A stretch of 64,000 nucleotides of DNA from Acidimicrobiales bacterium. Its GTDB lineage: Bacteria; Actinomycetota; Acidimicrobiia; Acidimicrobiales; Iamiaceae. The notes under the pieces are model-generated. The model searched no databases and was not told the DNA's origin. It saw nothing but the letters and a program-made list of their open reading frames with translations. Each line of letters opens with the position of its first letter. The stretch's first letter is position 1. Made by a program: the position numbers and the translations under genes. Positions 49,301-58,500 of the stretch are shown here, one piece after another. The stretch spans positions 40,861-104,860 of the forward strand of contig JAOBWM010000094.1 of assembly GCA_025463365.1 (NCBI GenBank). Direction: 5' to 3'.

Positions 49301-51236
49301 CGGTCGCGGTGGCCACGAGGTTGGTGGCCGGGTTCGGGGCGGCACCCAGGGTGTCAGTGTTGGAGGGGTCCGACGGGGTGTAGGGGCCGAGGGGGTTGCG
49401 GGCGTTGAGGGCCGCGACGGTGTAGCGCACGCTGCCGGCGGGCTGGCTGATCAGCGTGTAGGTGGTGCCGGTGGAGTGGGTGAGGGTGACCTCACCGTTG
49501 CGGTTGGCTGCACCGGAACCACAGGCGGTGACGCAGTCGAGCACGATCCGGTACCCCGTGATGGGGCTGCCGTTGGCGCTGGGGGCGGTCCAGCTCAATT
49601 GGCCCTGGCCCGCGATGCCGGTGCCGCGCAGGATCGGCGCGGGGGTGATCTTCTCGGGTCCCCACGTGAGCGTGACGGTGTTGGAGCCGACCGACGGGCT
49701 GCCGCAACCGGCGACGTTGCAGCCGCGCACGAAGAAGGTGATGGGCGTACCCATCGGCAGGTTGTTCACCTCGGTGGTGAAGAAGTTGCCGACGATGGTG
49801 ATCGGAGTGCCGCCCAGGCTGCTCGAGACCTCGTAGCCGGTGAGCGTGCTACCGCCGTCGTCGAGGGGCTCGGTCCAAGTGACGGTGACATGGCCCTTCA
49901 CGTCCTGTTGGGCCGTTGCCACCACGGATTTGGGCGGGTCAGGCTTCCCGCTCAGCGGTTTGGTCGACTGGTTCGGCCCGAACGGCTCGGATTCTCGACC
50001 CTCGCCGACCGAGTTCACCGCCGCAACGGTGATCGAGTAGGCGCCGACCAGCGACGTGGGGTCCGGGTTGCCGTTCTGCAGGCCGACGACCACCCCGGTG
50101 CCGACGGGTCCGCTGACCGGGGCCGAGACGACGTCGCCGCTCTCGTTGGTCGCCCGGATGACGTAGCCGGTGATCGGCCGTCCGCCGTCGCTGGCGGGAG
50201 CGACCCAGCTGATCGTCAACTTCTTGTTGCCCGGCACCGATCCGGTGACGGTCGGTGGGCCCGGCGTGCTGAAGGCGGGCACCCCCGGGATCGACCTCGC
50301 GGACCAGGCACTCCAGCCGTTCGCGTTCTGGGCCCGGACCTCGTAGGTGTAGCTGCTGCCGTTGTTGAGCCCGGTGTAGGTGTGGGCGAACACCGTCGGC
50401 CCGAAGAGGTTGCTGGTCCCGGGCGGGGTGTCGCGGACCTCGTACAGCGTGATCGGGTCGCCGCCGTCACACACCGGCTTCTGCCACTGCACGAAGTTCT
50501 CCTGGAACCCGGGCGTGGCCGACGGGGCGGTGGGGGCGCAGGGAACGAGGTGTGTCACCGCGGCGATCCCCGGCACCCGCCTCCGGGCCGTCAGCTTGTA
50601 GTCATAGGTGCCCCGGCCGATGGAGTCCTGGCCGTTGACCTCGAGCGTGCACGTCTTCGCGAGGCACGTGATCCCCACGAGCGCGTTGGCCCGGTCATTG
50701 GTCCTGCGCGAGCCGAAGTGCTCCGCCACCACGGTGCGCAGCATCACGGGGCTCGCGCCGGGGGTGCACTGCCGCCGGACGAGCTTGGCGTCGGCACCAG
50801 TCCCCTCGGCGCTGTAGGTGACGGTGCGTTCGAACTTGGCGGTCAGCGCGTTCCATTGCGAGTTGAAGCTGTAGATGCCTCGACCGTCGGGCTCGTCGAG
50901 CGGGTCCGCACCGCAGATGGTCTGTGGAGCCGTCGCCAGGCCCTCGAGGTAGCCGTCGGGGCTGATGGCGGTCCGGGGCGGCGGGCTGGCGGGGTCGTAC
51001 GTGGGGCCGGCCATCGACATGACGTCGGCGGGGAAGTAGGTCGAGAGCAGGTTGATGTCCGACGTGCCGGTGTTGCTGGCGCCGAGGTTGCTGGTGGTCT
51101 TCAGGCCGGTGATGAACGCACTGGCGATCGCCCCCATGATGATGGCGGTCACGACCATGGCCACCATGAGCTCGACGAGGGTGAACCCGCGTTGCGTCGG
51201 ATCGGTCTTCGAACGGTGGATCGCAGCAGCTAGCAC
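46332..51236 (-). CDS. Giant PilW-like prepilin with about fourteen FN3-like repeats
   Basis: A 1634-residue protein. Residues 15-37 form a type IV prepilin signal: QRGFTLVELMVAMVVTAIIM, with the peptidase site after Gly and Glu at position +5 of the mature protein. A 200-residue PilW-like head is followed by about fourteen fibronectin type III-like repeats, each with a start like VPDAPTxVxA, a VxWTxP core and a GYxV strand. There is no C-terminal anchor. The pilin helix would place it in a pilus, so the repeats would project as a long rod, likely an adhesin or spacer. GTG 51236 overlaps the PilV-like stop. Confidence 0.85.
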   Translation of the reverse strand: MLAAAIHRSKTDPTQRGFTLVELMVAMVVTAIIMGAIASAFITGLKTTSNLGASNTGTSDINLLSTYFPADVMSMAGPTYDPASPPPRTAISPDGYLEGLATAPQTICGADPLDEPDGRGIYSFNSQWNALTAKFERTVTYSAEGTGADAKLVRRQCTPGASPVMLRTVVAEHFGSRRTNDRANALVGITCLAKTCTLEVNGQDSIGRGTYDYKLTARRRVPGIAAVTHLVPCAPTAPSATPGFQENFVQWQKPVCDGGDPITLYEVRDTPPGTSNLFGPTVFAHTYTGLNNGSSYTYEVRAQNANGWSAWSARSIPGVPAFSTPGPPTVTGSVPGNKKLTISWVAPASDGGRPITGYVIRATNESGDVVSAPVSGPVGTGVVVGLQNGNPDPTSLVGAYSITVAAVNSVGEGRESEPFGPNQSTKPLSGKPDPPKSVVATAQQDVKGHVTVTWTEPLDDGGSTLTGYEVSSSLGGTPITIVGNFFTTEVNNLPMGTPITFFVRGCNVAGCGSPSVGSNTVTLTWGPEKITPAPILRGTGIAGQGQLSWTAPSANGSPITGYRIVLDCVTACGSGAANRNGEVTLTHSTGTTYTLISQPAGSVRYTVAALNARNPLGPYTPSDPSNTDTLGAAPNPATNLVATATGIQGQASLSFTPPTNTGGRPVVNYVVNVYQALDNLPTSFPNTMTPMGAPFPVTSPDASSPILINNLPVGYFYKFKLSTYNGVDTSQKSAFSTAAKMNTVPNPPTNVVATDPLFDSSGLAHITFTPAVQPAGTPVVTGFTVTCQSCSPTISQNVADTAGSGVNVGSATEGNSKKLPSGVPLVFTVHATNAPTVGIGAESAPSAPVTIYGAPTAPLNVLATSTGASGSVMVSWSPPATDHGLPVTGYTIQICAPSDCTVASGAAKHNTTEAAGSASPYLVTGLDNGVTYTFKVSAVNAKNPSARSVGATAIPATNPTSPVIGIAEATGVSGQAIVRWTPPTNNGGNAITGYRVTASTGEVFDVSGAATTSLTVNGLVDGPSITFTVQAVNAVGPGAASAPSNAVITGTVPGAPTQVLATATKVSGQITVQWSAAPANGPAVTQHTVTVHCTCAQDGTTATAVGNATSLLMSGLSDGQTYTFTVRATNPFGPGPDSDPSNEAAPIGVPDAPTDVLAEVTSSSGTVIVSWTAPPDHGSPVATYTVFASTGAVLPNVTDTVTTFSGLDDGVPVTFTVQALNDAGPSALSAPSNSVSPRGLPDAPTSVVAIPTGVAGQVSISWTVPDDHSSAITGYHILDSNGVETIVGPGSSTLISGLDEGTPVSFTVAAINDAGQGPDATPTAAVTPAGVPDAPANVVATVTAAGTVTLTFDAPNGHGAAVTGYTVTISCGGGTCTRNGQQQAITSGGTITGLGEGGTASFAVVAINSSGSGLPGTSNTVGIPTKPGAPTGVTAVLTGLRAQVTVSWTPPASDGGAPITSYELVSNNTSQTFTVPAPASTFTVPRASLILNGAIADNVPVSFKLRAVNMVGQSLDSNSSAVVTLPTTNSAPAAASITITATGTSGQVDVSWTAPATNGRSPIVGYHVTILATGGAKNNTVVDTVVGFPAVTTLRISGLTVGKTYTFRVTTRNDVYPPPPAATRSGISAGYVMT

Positions 51237-51769
51237 GACAGGCCCTGGGGTTGGACTGCCACGTGGCAGTCGGAGCGGGTATCACGTTTGATGACCACGA
51301 CCCGTTGGGACGTGACATCGGACCGGTAGGCACGAACCGGCGGTCGGGCCAGGATGGTGATGCGCTGGATCCCGGTGTCGGGGGTGGTCGCGTTGCAGGT
51401 GGAGCCGTACGTGTCCGTCGCGGTGCTGCCCGAGCTCCTCACCCAGTACTCCACGCTCTCGACCGTGACCCGCCACTTGGAGTACTGCGTTGGATCGAGC
51501 CCGGGGTAGTCACTGATGTGGGCGCAGGGTGTGTACGCGTACGGGATGTCGACGCCCTTCAGTTGCTCCGCCAGGATCCGCCCATAGCGGTCGGCCAGGG
51601 CACGGTCCCGGTTGTCGTGGGTGACCTTGGTGGCGGTGAGGATGGAGCTCATGATGGCGGCGAAGACCAGGCCCATGAGGACGATGGCGACCAATGTCTC
51701 GATGAGCGTGAACCCGTCTTCGCCATCTCCTCCGGCCAGCTCCGGGGCGGTCGGGTGGACGCGGATCAT
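51230..51769 (-). CDS. PilV-like type IV prepilin
   Basis: The 179-residue protein has a prepilin N-terminus, EDGFTLIETLVAIVLMGLVF, in which Gly-Phe and Glu at mature position 5 are correct. The mature head is small with two Cys in CAHISDYP and CNATTPDTG that may form a disulfide, plus a further Cys at the end. It likely primes or caps pilus assembly with the PilW-like protein encoded next. ATG 51769 overlaps the stop of the small leader ORF. Confidence 0.85.
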   Translation of the reverse strand: MIRVHPTAPELAGGDGEDGFTLIETLVAIVLMGLVFAAIMSSILTATKVTHDNRDRALADRYGRILAEQLKGVDIPYAYTPCAHISDYPGLDPTQYSKWRVTVESVEYWVRSSGSTATDTYGSTCNATTPDTGIQRITILARPPVRAYRSDVTSQRVVVIKRDTRSDCHVAVQPQGLSC

Positions 51770-51891
51770 GCGAGCTCCGGGGACGGGGCCGGTTCTGGGG
51801 ACGGCGCTGGGGACGGCGCGTGGGCCGGGACGGGCAGCTGCCGCGTCGCCTGCTCCGCGGCGCCCATCGCCCCGAACTCGAATCTCGTCAT
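51766..51891 (-). CDS. 41-residue leader ORF of the minor pilin operon
   Basis: This short frame begins MTRFEFGAMGAAEQATRQLP and ends with Pro-Ser/Ala repeats (PSPAPSPEPAPSPELA). It has the strongest ribosome binding site of the operon (GGGGGGAA, five bases before ATG 51891) and overlaps the PilV-like start (ATGA). It lies about 20 bases past a good promoter. It has no hydrophobic segment. It could be a translational leader that loads ribosomes onto the pilin genes or a small regulator. Confidence 0.6.
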   Translation of the reverse strand: MTRFEFGAMGAAEQATRQLPVPAHAPSPAPSPEPAPSPELA

Positions 51892-51918
51892 GCTCGTTCC
51901 CCCCAGGCCCGAGCCCGA

Positions 51919-51947
51919 AATCTAGATGGTTGGCTCGGTTTTCGCAA
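51919..51947 (-). promoter_or_regulatory. Promoter of the minor pilin operon
   Basis: TTGCGA (51942-51947) and TAGATT (51919-51924) on the coding strand are separated by exactly 17 bases, a near-consensus housekeeping promoter. Transcription would start about 20 bases before the leader ORF. Confidence 0.65.
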
Positions 51948-51995
51948 TCATGCTCCCCGGAGGACCTGTCCGGAACCGTTCCTGTCTCTGACGGC

Positions 51996-53804
51996 TCATC
52001 CTGGCTCGACGACCTGCATGACCTCGTCGACCTTGGGCGCCACGACCGTCACGGTGCGGCCCGACCGTGGGAACTCGACCTCGATGCGGTCCACGGTGGA
52101 CGAGCGTCCGAGTCCGAACCGTGTCGTGAGCTCGCTCTGGCCGAGGAAGTGGGTCGCCACGCCAACTTCGCGCACCTGCGGTGGCCCACCCCCGGTCGGA
52201 TAGACCCGGACGATCGCGCCGAGCGCATCGCGGTTGGTCGAGGTGCCGACGACGTGGACGCCGAGACGGTGGGCGTCGGTCCCTCCGTTGCGGTAGAGGT
52301 TCGGCCGGTCGTTGGTGTTGGCCATCACGATGTCCACGTCGCCGTCGCCGTCGGCGTCGAGGAGGGCCAGGCCCTTTCCCTCGCGGGTGGTGTCGAGCCC
52401 TGAGGTTGCGGTGGCGAGTGCGAACCGGCCCTTCCCGTCGTTGATCCACAGTCGCTTCGGCGTCTTCACGAATGCCTGGGACGCGAGGTCCAGCCGGTCG
52501 CCGTAGTCCTGGCCGTTGGTCATCACGAGATCGAGGTCGCCATCGAGATCCACGTCGACGAAGCCGGCCCCCCAACCCCAAGCACCGTCCACGACCCCGG
52601 CCCGCTCGGTGACGTCGGTGAAGTGCCGATGCCCGTCGTTGCGGTACAGGCGGTTGCCGGTGTACGTACCGACGCATGCGTCCTTGCAGGCGTCAGGCGG
52701 GTTCTGGATCCCGGTGACGAACCAGTCCAGGTCGCCGTCCCCGTCGTAGTCACCGAACGTCGACCCCATGGCGTTCTCGGCGCCGGCGAACGGAGATGCG
52801 GCGGTGCCGTCGGTGAACGTTCCCTTTCCGGTGTTCCAGAAGATCCGCGAGGTGCGGTAGTCGCCGGCAACGACGAGGTCTTGCCAACCGTCACCGTCGA
52901 GGTCGACGAACGTCGACGCGAACGAGTGGTTCGACACCGTCCCCTTGGTCGGGTCGATCTCGGGGAGCGACGTGGGGACGCCGTCGAGCGTCACGCCGGC
53001 CCGCTCGGTCACGTCCTCGAAGTAGCCCGGGCGCGCCGCGCCGAGGTTGTGGAACAGGCGAGCGTGCTCGGGGGGCTTCGCCGTGATGCGCGGCGGGGCA
53101 CGCCACTCGGTGGTGGAGATGTCCACGTACCCGTCGCGGTCATAGTCGCCGAAGTTGACGCTGAAGCCCGTGTGCACCACATCGTCGGCCAGGCCGACGC
53201 CGCGGGGCACGGCCTGCTCCTCGAACCGGCCCGACCCGTCGTTCATGAAGAGGTAGAAGCGCGACGAGGCCAGGGTCGTCACGTAGAGGTCGGGGTACCC
53301 GTCGTTGGTGAGGTCGGCCCAACCGGCTCCGTTCCCGTTGATCGGGAGGTCGTCGAGGCCGTACTCGGCGCTCACGTCGGTGAAGGTCCCCTTCCCGTCG
53401 TTGCGGTACAGCGTTCCGGGCGCGCCCACCCGGGTGAGGTAGAGGTCGGGGTCGCCATCGGCGTCGAAGTCGCCGACGGCCGCGCCCCCGCTCATCCGTT
53501 CCTCCTCGCACGCCACCAGCGCGGCGGCCCCCGGGTTGTACTTCGATCCCGCCTCGGGAACGTCGGATGGAGTGCCGCTGAAGAGGCAGTGGGGCGGCTC
53601 TGCCACCTTCGGCTGCTGGCGAAGCGTGAGTCCGGAGCTGGTCGCCACGTCGGTGAAGGTCACCGGCGACCGCGCCTCGCGCGCGCCGGCACGGGTGGAC
53701 GTCGACCGGCCGTCGCCACCGGTGCTCCCGCCGCCACACCCGGCGACCACGACGCAGGCGCAGATGACGACCACGATTCGGACGCCCCTCGAATCCCCCC
53801 ACAT
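51996..53804 (-). CDS. UnbV-like lipoprotein (FG-GAP/VCBS repeats plus ASPIC/UnbV domain)
   Basis: A 602-residue protein with a lipoprotein signal: VVVICACVVVAGC, with the lipobox Cys in AGC near residue 20. Repeated FG-GAP/VCBS blades follow, carrying DxDxDGxxD calcium loops (FDADGDPDLYL, YDRDGYVDI, LDGDGWQDLVV, DGDGDLDWFV, VDLDGDLDLVM, DADGDGDVDIV), enough for a beta-propeller. The C-terminus is an ASPIC/UnbV domain (GAIVRVYPTGG, ELTTRFGLG, VDRIEVEFP). It belongs to the CRTAC1 family. It is divergent from an UnbU-like membrane gene, the usual partner. Start is one of two adjacent ATGs at 53804/53807. Confidence 0.85.
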   Translation of the reverse strand: MWGDSRGVRIVVVICACVVVAGCGGGSTGGDGRSTSTRAGAREARSPVTFTDVATSSGLTLRQQPKVAEPPHCLFSGTPSDVPEAGSKYNPGAAALVACEEERMSGGAAVGDFDADGDPDLYLTRVGAPGTLYRNDGKGTFTDVSAEYGLDDLPINGNGAGWADLTNDGYPDLYVTTLASSRFYLFMNDGSGRFEEQAVPRGVGLADDVVHTGFSVNFGDYDRDGYVDISTTEWRAPPRITAKPPEHARLFHNLGAARPGYFEDVTERAGVTLDGVPTSLPEIDPTKGTVSNHSFASTFVDLDGDGWQDLVVAGDYRTSRIFWNTGKGTFTDGTAASPFAGAENAMGSTFGDYDGDGDLDWFVTGIQNPPDACKDACVGTYTGNRLYRNDGHRHFTDVTERAGVVDGAWGWGAGFVDVDLDGDLDLVMTNGQDYGDRLDLASQAFVKTPKRLWINDGKGRFALATATSGLDTTREGKGLALLDADGDGDVDIVMANTNDRPNLYRNGGTDAHRLGVHVVGTSTNRDALGAIVRVYPTGGGPPQVREVGVATHFLGQSELTTRFGLGRSSTVDRIEVEFPRSGRTVTVVAPKVDEVMQVVEPG

Positions 53805-53899
53805 CATCCAACGAACCGTACCGTCCAGGTCTCGGCCCGCCCGGCCGAGAACAGGGCAGAAGTAGGCTGCGGCCACGCGCTGCGGTGCCGGGGGATGCC

Positions 53900-55483
53900 A
53901 TGACGATCGCGACAGCGCGGGAGGTGCGGACGGTCCGCCTGGGCCGGACCGCCTATCCCGTGATCGGGCCATCGCTGGCTGATCCGCGCTTGCGTGTCGC
54001 GGCCGTGATCGTGAGCATCCAGGTGCTCGGCCAGGTGGTGCTGGGCTTCGAGATCTCGATCGCCCAGATCCTCATCGCCCTGGCGACGGCGGTCGTGATC
54101 GAGGTGGGGGTCACGATGGCCCGCCGCAAGGTCATCGCCTGGCCCGGGAGCGCGCTGCTCACGGCCAACGGATGCGCCTTGATCCTTCGGGTCCCCGGCA
54201 CGCAGCACGGCGATTGGTGGAGCACCAAGGGAGCCTGGATCTTCTCGGGCACCGTCGCCGTGTCGCTCCTCTCGAAGTACCTCATCCGTTGGCGCGGCAC
54301 CCACGTCTTCAACCCGTCGAACTTCGGGCTGGTGCTCTGCTTCCTCACCCTCGGATCGAAGCGTGTGGCACCGCTCGACTTCTGGTGGGGACCCCTCTCC
54401 CCCGGCGTGTTCCTGGCGTACGCCGTGATCGGGGTCGGCGGCGTGACCCTGGCCCGCCGCCTCGGCTTCCTCGACAGCGCCATGGTGTTCTGGTGGACGT
54501 TCGCGGCGTCGCTCGCCGTCGTCGCCGCATCCGGACATGCCATGGAGGCCCGGTGGCACGTCGGGCCGATCACCGGCACCTCGTTCTGGATCGCACTGGT
54601 GACCTCGCCCGAGGTCTTCGTCTTCCTCTTCTTCATGATCACCGACCCGCGGACGGCGCCCCGGGGACAGGTGGCACGGGCCGTGTACGCCGGCGCGATC
54701 GGGGTCCTCGCCGCGCTCTTCGTCGCTCCGCAGCGAACCGAGTACGCCGCCAAGGTGGGGGTGCTCGGCGCGCTCGTGGTGGTGTGCGCCTTCTCACCGT
54801 GGCTGAGCCGGCGGCTTCCGCAACCGGGCGACGAGGACGACTCGATCGTCGTGTGGTGGCGATCGCGCTTCGCGCGGCCAGGCCGCCCGGTGGGCATCGC
54901 GATCCTCGTGGTCGGCGCGCTCGTGCTCGCGAGCCTCCTCGACTCGACCGACGACCCCCTCCGTTCGCGGGTCGGCTCGGTTGCTCGGCCCTCCATCGCC
55001 GCGGACGACCCGGCCATCCCGAGTGTCCGCTTCATCGCGTCCGACGAGGTCGCCTCGACCATCGACACCAAGGTCGCCCGGGGGATGGCCCGCGACCTCG
55101 TGGTCGACCTCCGTCTCCAGGACGAAGCCCTCCGCCAGCACGACACCGACCTGGCGGCGGCCGCCTCGTTCGGTCGGTGGCTGGCGGTGTTGCGCCGCGA
55201 CATCGGTCGGTCCACGCGCTCGGGATCCACCACGGTCCGCACGTACGACATCGACACGATGGTGGTGTCGCTCGCTCGCCGTCCGAGCCAGGGCAACCCG
55301 GCGATCCTGGCCACCCTGACCGGCACGCAGCGACGGATCACCTATGTGGGGACGACCTTCGTGCGGGTGGTCGACCACGGCACGTCACCGCTGTCGAAGA
55401 CCTTCGAGATCGCCTGGGACGGCCACCACTACCTGATCACCTCGGACATCGTTCCCCCGGGGTGGACGCCACCTCGCTCGTGA
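53900..55483 (+). CDS. UnbU-like (RnfD/NqrB-related) membrane protein
   Basis: The 527-residue protein has about eight to ten transmembrane segments in residues 25-330, including WPGSALLTANGCALIL and VFNPSNFGLVLCF, which resembles the RnfD/NqrB core where flavin is bound. A soluble extracytoplasmic C-terminal domain of about 180 residues follows (QRRITYVGTTFVRVVDHGTS). This organisation matches UnbU-type proteins paired with UnbV. Start ATG 53900 has GGGG upstream; GTG 53885 is possible. Electron transfer or ion-linked redox work at the membrane is a plausible role but unproven. Confidence 0.75.
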   Translation: MTIATAREVRTVRLGRTAYPVIGPSLADPRLRVAAVIVSIQVLGQVVLGFEISIAQILIALATAVVIEVGVTMARRKVIAWPGSALLTANGCALILRVPGTQHGDWWSTKGAWIFSGTVAVSLLSKYLIRWRGTHVFNPSNFGLVLCFLTLGSKRVAPLDFWWGPLSPGVFLAYAVIGVGGVTLARRLGFLDSAMVFWWTFAASLAVVAASGHAMEARWHVGPITGTSFWIALVTSPEVFVFLFFMITDPRTAPRGQVARAVYAGAIGVLAALFVAPQRTEYAAKVGVLGALVVVCAFSPWLSRRLPQPGDEDDSIVVWWRSRFARPGRPVGIAILVVGALVLASLLDSTDDPLRSRVGSVARPSIAADDPAIPSVRFIASDEVASTIDTKVARGMARDLVVDLRLQDEALRQHDTDLAAAASFGRWLAVLRRDIGRSTRSGSTTVRTYDIDTMVVSLARRPSQGNPAILATLTGTQRRITYVGTTFVRVVDHGTSPLSKTFEIAWDGHHYLITSDIVPPGWTPPRS

Positions 55484-55552
55484 GGCAGAGCGGTGGGTCG
55501 AGGAGGTCTCGGCGAGGCGCATCGCCCGTGCCCCGCCCGCGACCTCCCACTG

Positions 55553-58500
55553 CTACCTGGAGGTGAGGCTGGCGTTGACCGTCGTGGTGGCGTTGCCCGC
55601 CACGCTGATCGCGTCGGCACCGGCCTGGTTGGGCTTGTTGCTGTACCACTCGCTGAAGAACAGCCCGCTCATGTCCCGGAAGAAGAGCTGGTAGTCCCCC
55701 GGCACCTTGCCGGCGAAGGTGTAGTGCCCGTCGCCGTCGGTGTACGTGGCAGTCGAGCCGATCGTGAGGCCGTCGTGGTAGAGCCGGACCTGGATCCCGG
55801 CGATCGGCGTCTCCCCGTCGAGCTGGGTGATGGTGCCGGCGATCACTGCGTTCGGCGCGGGCGGGGCGGGTGGGGGCGACAGCAGGGCGTCGGCGATGAA
55901 CGTGTTGGCACCCAGGGCGATCACGTCGGCGGATCCGAGGTTCGGCTGATCGTCGTAGTACTCCGACACGAAGGCGCCGCCAGACATGACCCGGAACCAG
56001 ATCTTGTAGTTGCCGGCCAACTTGTTCGGGAACGTGTACTGGCCGTTGCCGTCGGTGGTGGTGGCCGCCGAGGTCGTGTACGGCTCCATGTACAGCCGGA
56101 CCTGGATGCCGGCCAGCGGCGCGTTGCCCACCGTCGACGCCCGCACCGTGCCGGTGATGGTGCCGATGGTCGGCGGCGGGGGCGCCACGATCGGATCGAC
56201 CTGCTCGTCGACGAGCCGCTGCTGGCCGACGGTCATGTTGATCGAAGCCGACTGCGCCTGGGTGGGCTGGTCGTCGTACCACTCCGACACCCACTGGCCC
56301 GAGCTGACGTCACGGAACCAGAGCTGGTAGTCGCCTGCGGTGAGGAGCTCGAACTTGTACTGGCCGTTGGCGGCGGTGGTGAAGGCCTTCGAGCCGGGCG
56401 AGCCGATCTTGACCAGCCGGACCTGCAGGCCCTGGACCGTCTGGTGGGCCCCGGCACTCGATCGCACCGTGCCCTGGATGCGCCCACCCGGCACGAGGGC
56501 TGCGTCGACCGAGACGACCGGGGTCTCGCTGCTGGCGTTGACGTTGGTGGCGGTGAGCCGGGTGGCGGCGTTCTCGTAGTACTCGGAGATGTAGTTGTTC
56601 GCCGGGTCGACGAACCGGAGGACGTAGTCGCCGTAGGGAACACCTCCGGAGGGGAACTGCGCGGCGAGGTCGTAGCTGCCGCTCCCGTTCGTGACCGCGG
56701 TGGCGAGCAGGGCCGGGTCCACGGCGTTGGGATCGGAGTTGTCGATCAACCGCACCTCGATCCCCGCCAAAGCGGCCCCGCCCGCGTCACTCGACACGAG
56801 GCCCGAGAGGCCGGCCACGCCGACGTAGACCTTCACGGTGGCGATGTTGGACTGCAACGAGTTGTCGTCGGTGACGCGGAAGGTGAACGTGTCGACGCCC
56901 TGGAAGTCCGTGTCGGGGAAGTACTGGCGATTGAGCCCGGAGCCCGAGAGGACACCGTTGGAGGGACCCGACAGGATCGACACCGTGAGCGGATCACCGT
57001 CGGGGTCCGTGGCGCCGAGCGTGACCGGCACCGGGACGTTGGAGTCCGTGCCGGCAGAGCCGGATTGGGCCACCGGTCGGTGGTTGACCAAGGTGGCGTC
57101 GACGGCGGTGTTGTCCGCCGCGGTCCCGGAGAGCTCGTAGAGGCTCGAGATCACCGCCGAGTTGTTCTGGGGAGAGCCGGCCGTCTCGTCGACATCGACG
57201 GTGATCGTCAGCGATCCACTGAAGGGCTTGGGGATCTGGGCCGACCTGGTGCAGGTGACCGTGGTGGACACGCCGGGCGTGCCGGTGCAGGTGAAACCGC
57301 TCGTGCCTGCGCTGTAGGAACGGAAGAACATGCCGGCCGGCAGCGTGTCGACGATCGTCGTCGTGCCGTTGGCCGTGGAGTTCGACGTGTTGGCGATCGC
57401 CAGCGTGTAGGTGCCCGAGCCGGTGCCGGGGTTGAAGCGGCCGGTGTGGGACTTGGTCAACGACAGGTCGGGGTTGCGGATCGTGATGCCGACCGTCGCC
57501 GCCGCGCTCGTCGCACTGTTCGGATCCGACACGGTGAAGGTGAACGAGTCCGCACCACCGACGCCGTTGTTGGCGGTGCCCGCGCTCGACGTGTAGCTCC
57601 GTGCGCAGTTGGTGCCGGACAGGACGCCCTTGGCGGGGCCCACCACCGGTGCCGTGCACGTGAGCGTGTCGCCGTCGGGATCGGTCCCCGCCAGGGTGAT
57701 CGCGGTAGCGACGCCGGCATCGGTGCTGAAGGCCTGGGCCGTCGCGGTCGGAGCCTGGTTCACGATGTTGATCGACACGGTGTAGGTGGTCGCGCTGGTG
57801 CCGCCGTGGTCGTCGCTCACCGTGTAGGTGAAGGAGTCCGTCGTGTTCGGCTGGTTGTTGGCGGTGTAGGTCCTCGAACACGATGTGCCGGTGCTGAGCG
57901 TGCCCTTCGTCGGCGCCGAGACGATCGTGCAGGTCCGTGCGTCGTTGTCCGTGTCCGCGTTGGTGAGGGTGATGCCCGACGGCGTGCCCTGGTGCACGTT
58001 CACGCTCTGGTTCGCGCCCGTCGGGAGGTTGTTGACGGTGCACGCCAGCGACGACGCGCTCGCGGTCAGCGCGGTCGGGTCGGCCGCGTTCAGGCCGCCG
58101 TTGTCCTTCACCTGAGCGTTCACCGCGCACGACGAGCCCTGGGTCAGGCCGACCGTGCTGCGGGACCGCTGGACCTGGGCGGCCGAGAGCACGGGTGCGC
58201 CGGCGAGGTCAGCGCCGCTCTCGCCGTAGTCGACGGTCTCGAAGCTGCCGTTGTTGTCGAGGTCCCAGCTGGCGACCTGGGCATCCGACGAGGTGCTGAG
58301 GTTGTAGACGACCGAGGCGTTGGTGAAGGGCCGCAGCACGCCCCCGACGGTGTTGCCGCCACCCGTGAAGCTCGTGGTTCCGAACGACACGGTGGGCGCG
58401 CCGGGGTTGAAGTAGTAGGACCCGAGGTACTGCCAGTCGCTTCCGCCGCCACAGGGATTGAAGTTGTCCCCTCGATCGCTCTCCTGGCAGAAGCGACCCT

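Noticed and set aside
47706..51233. 1175-codon plus-strand open frame
   Set aside because: It mirrors the FN3-repeat prepilin; its apparent periodicity comes from the FN3 repeats on the other strand.
51996..55483. Enediyne biosynthetic cluster
   Set aside because: Only UnbU- and UnbV-like genes are present; no enediyne polyketide synthase, thioesterase or E3-E5-type genes are in the window.
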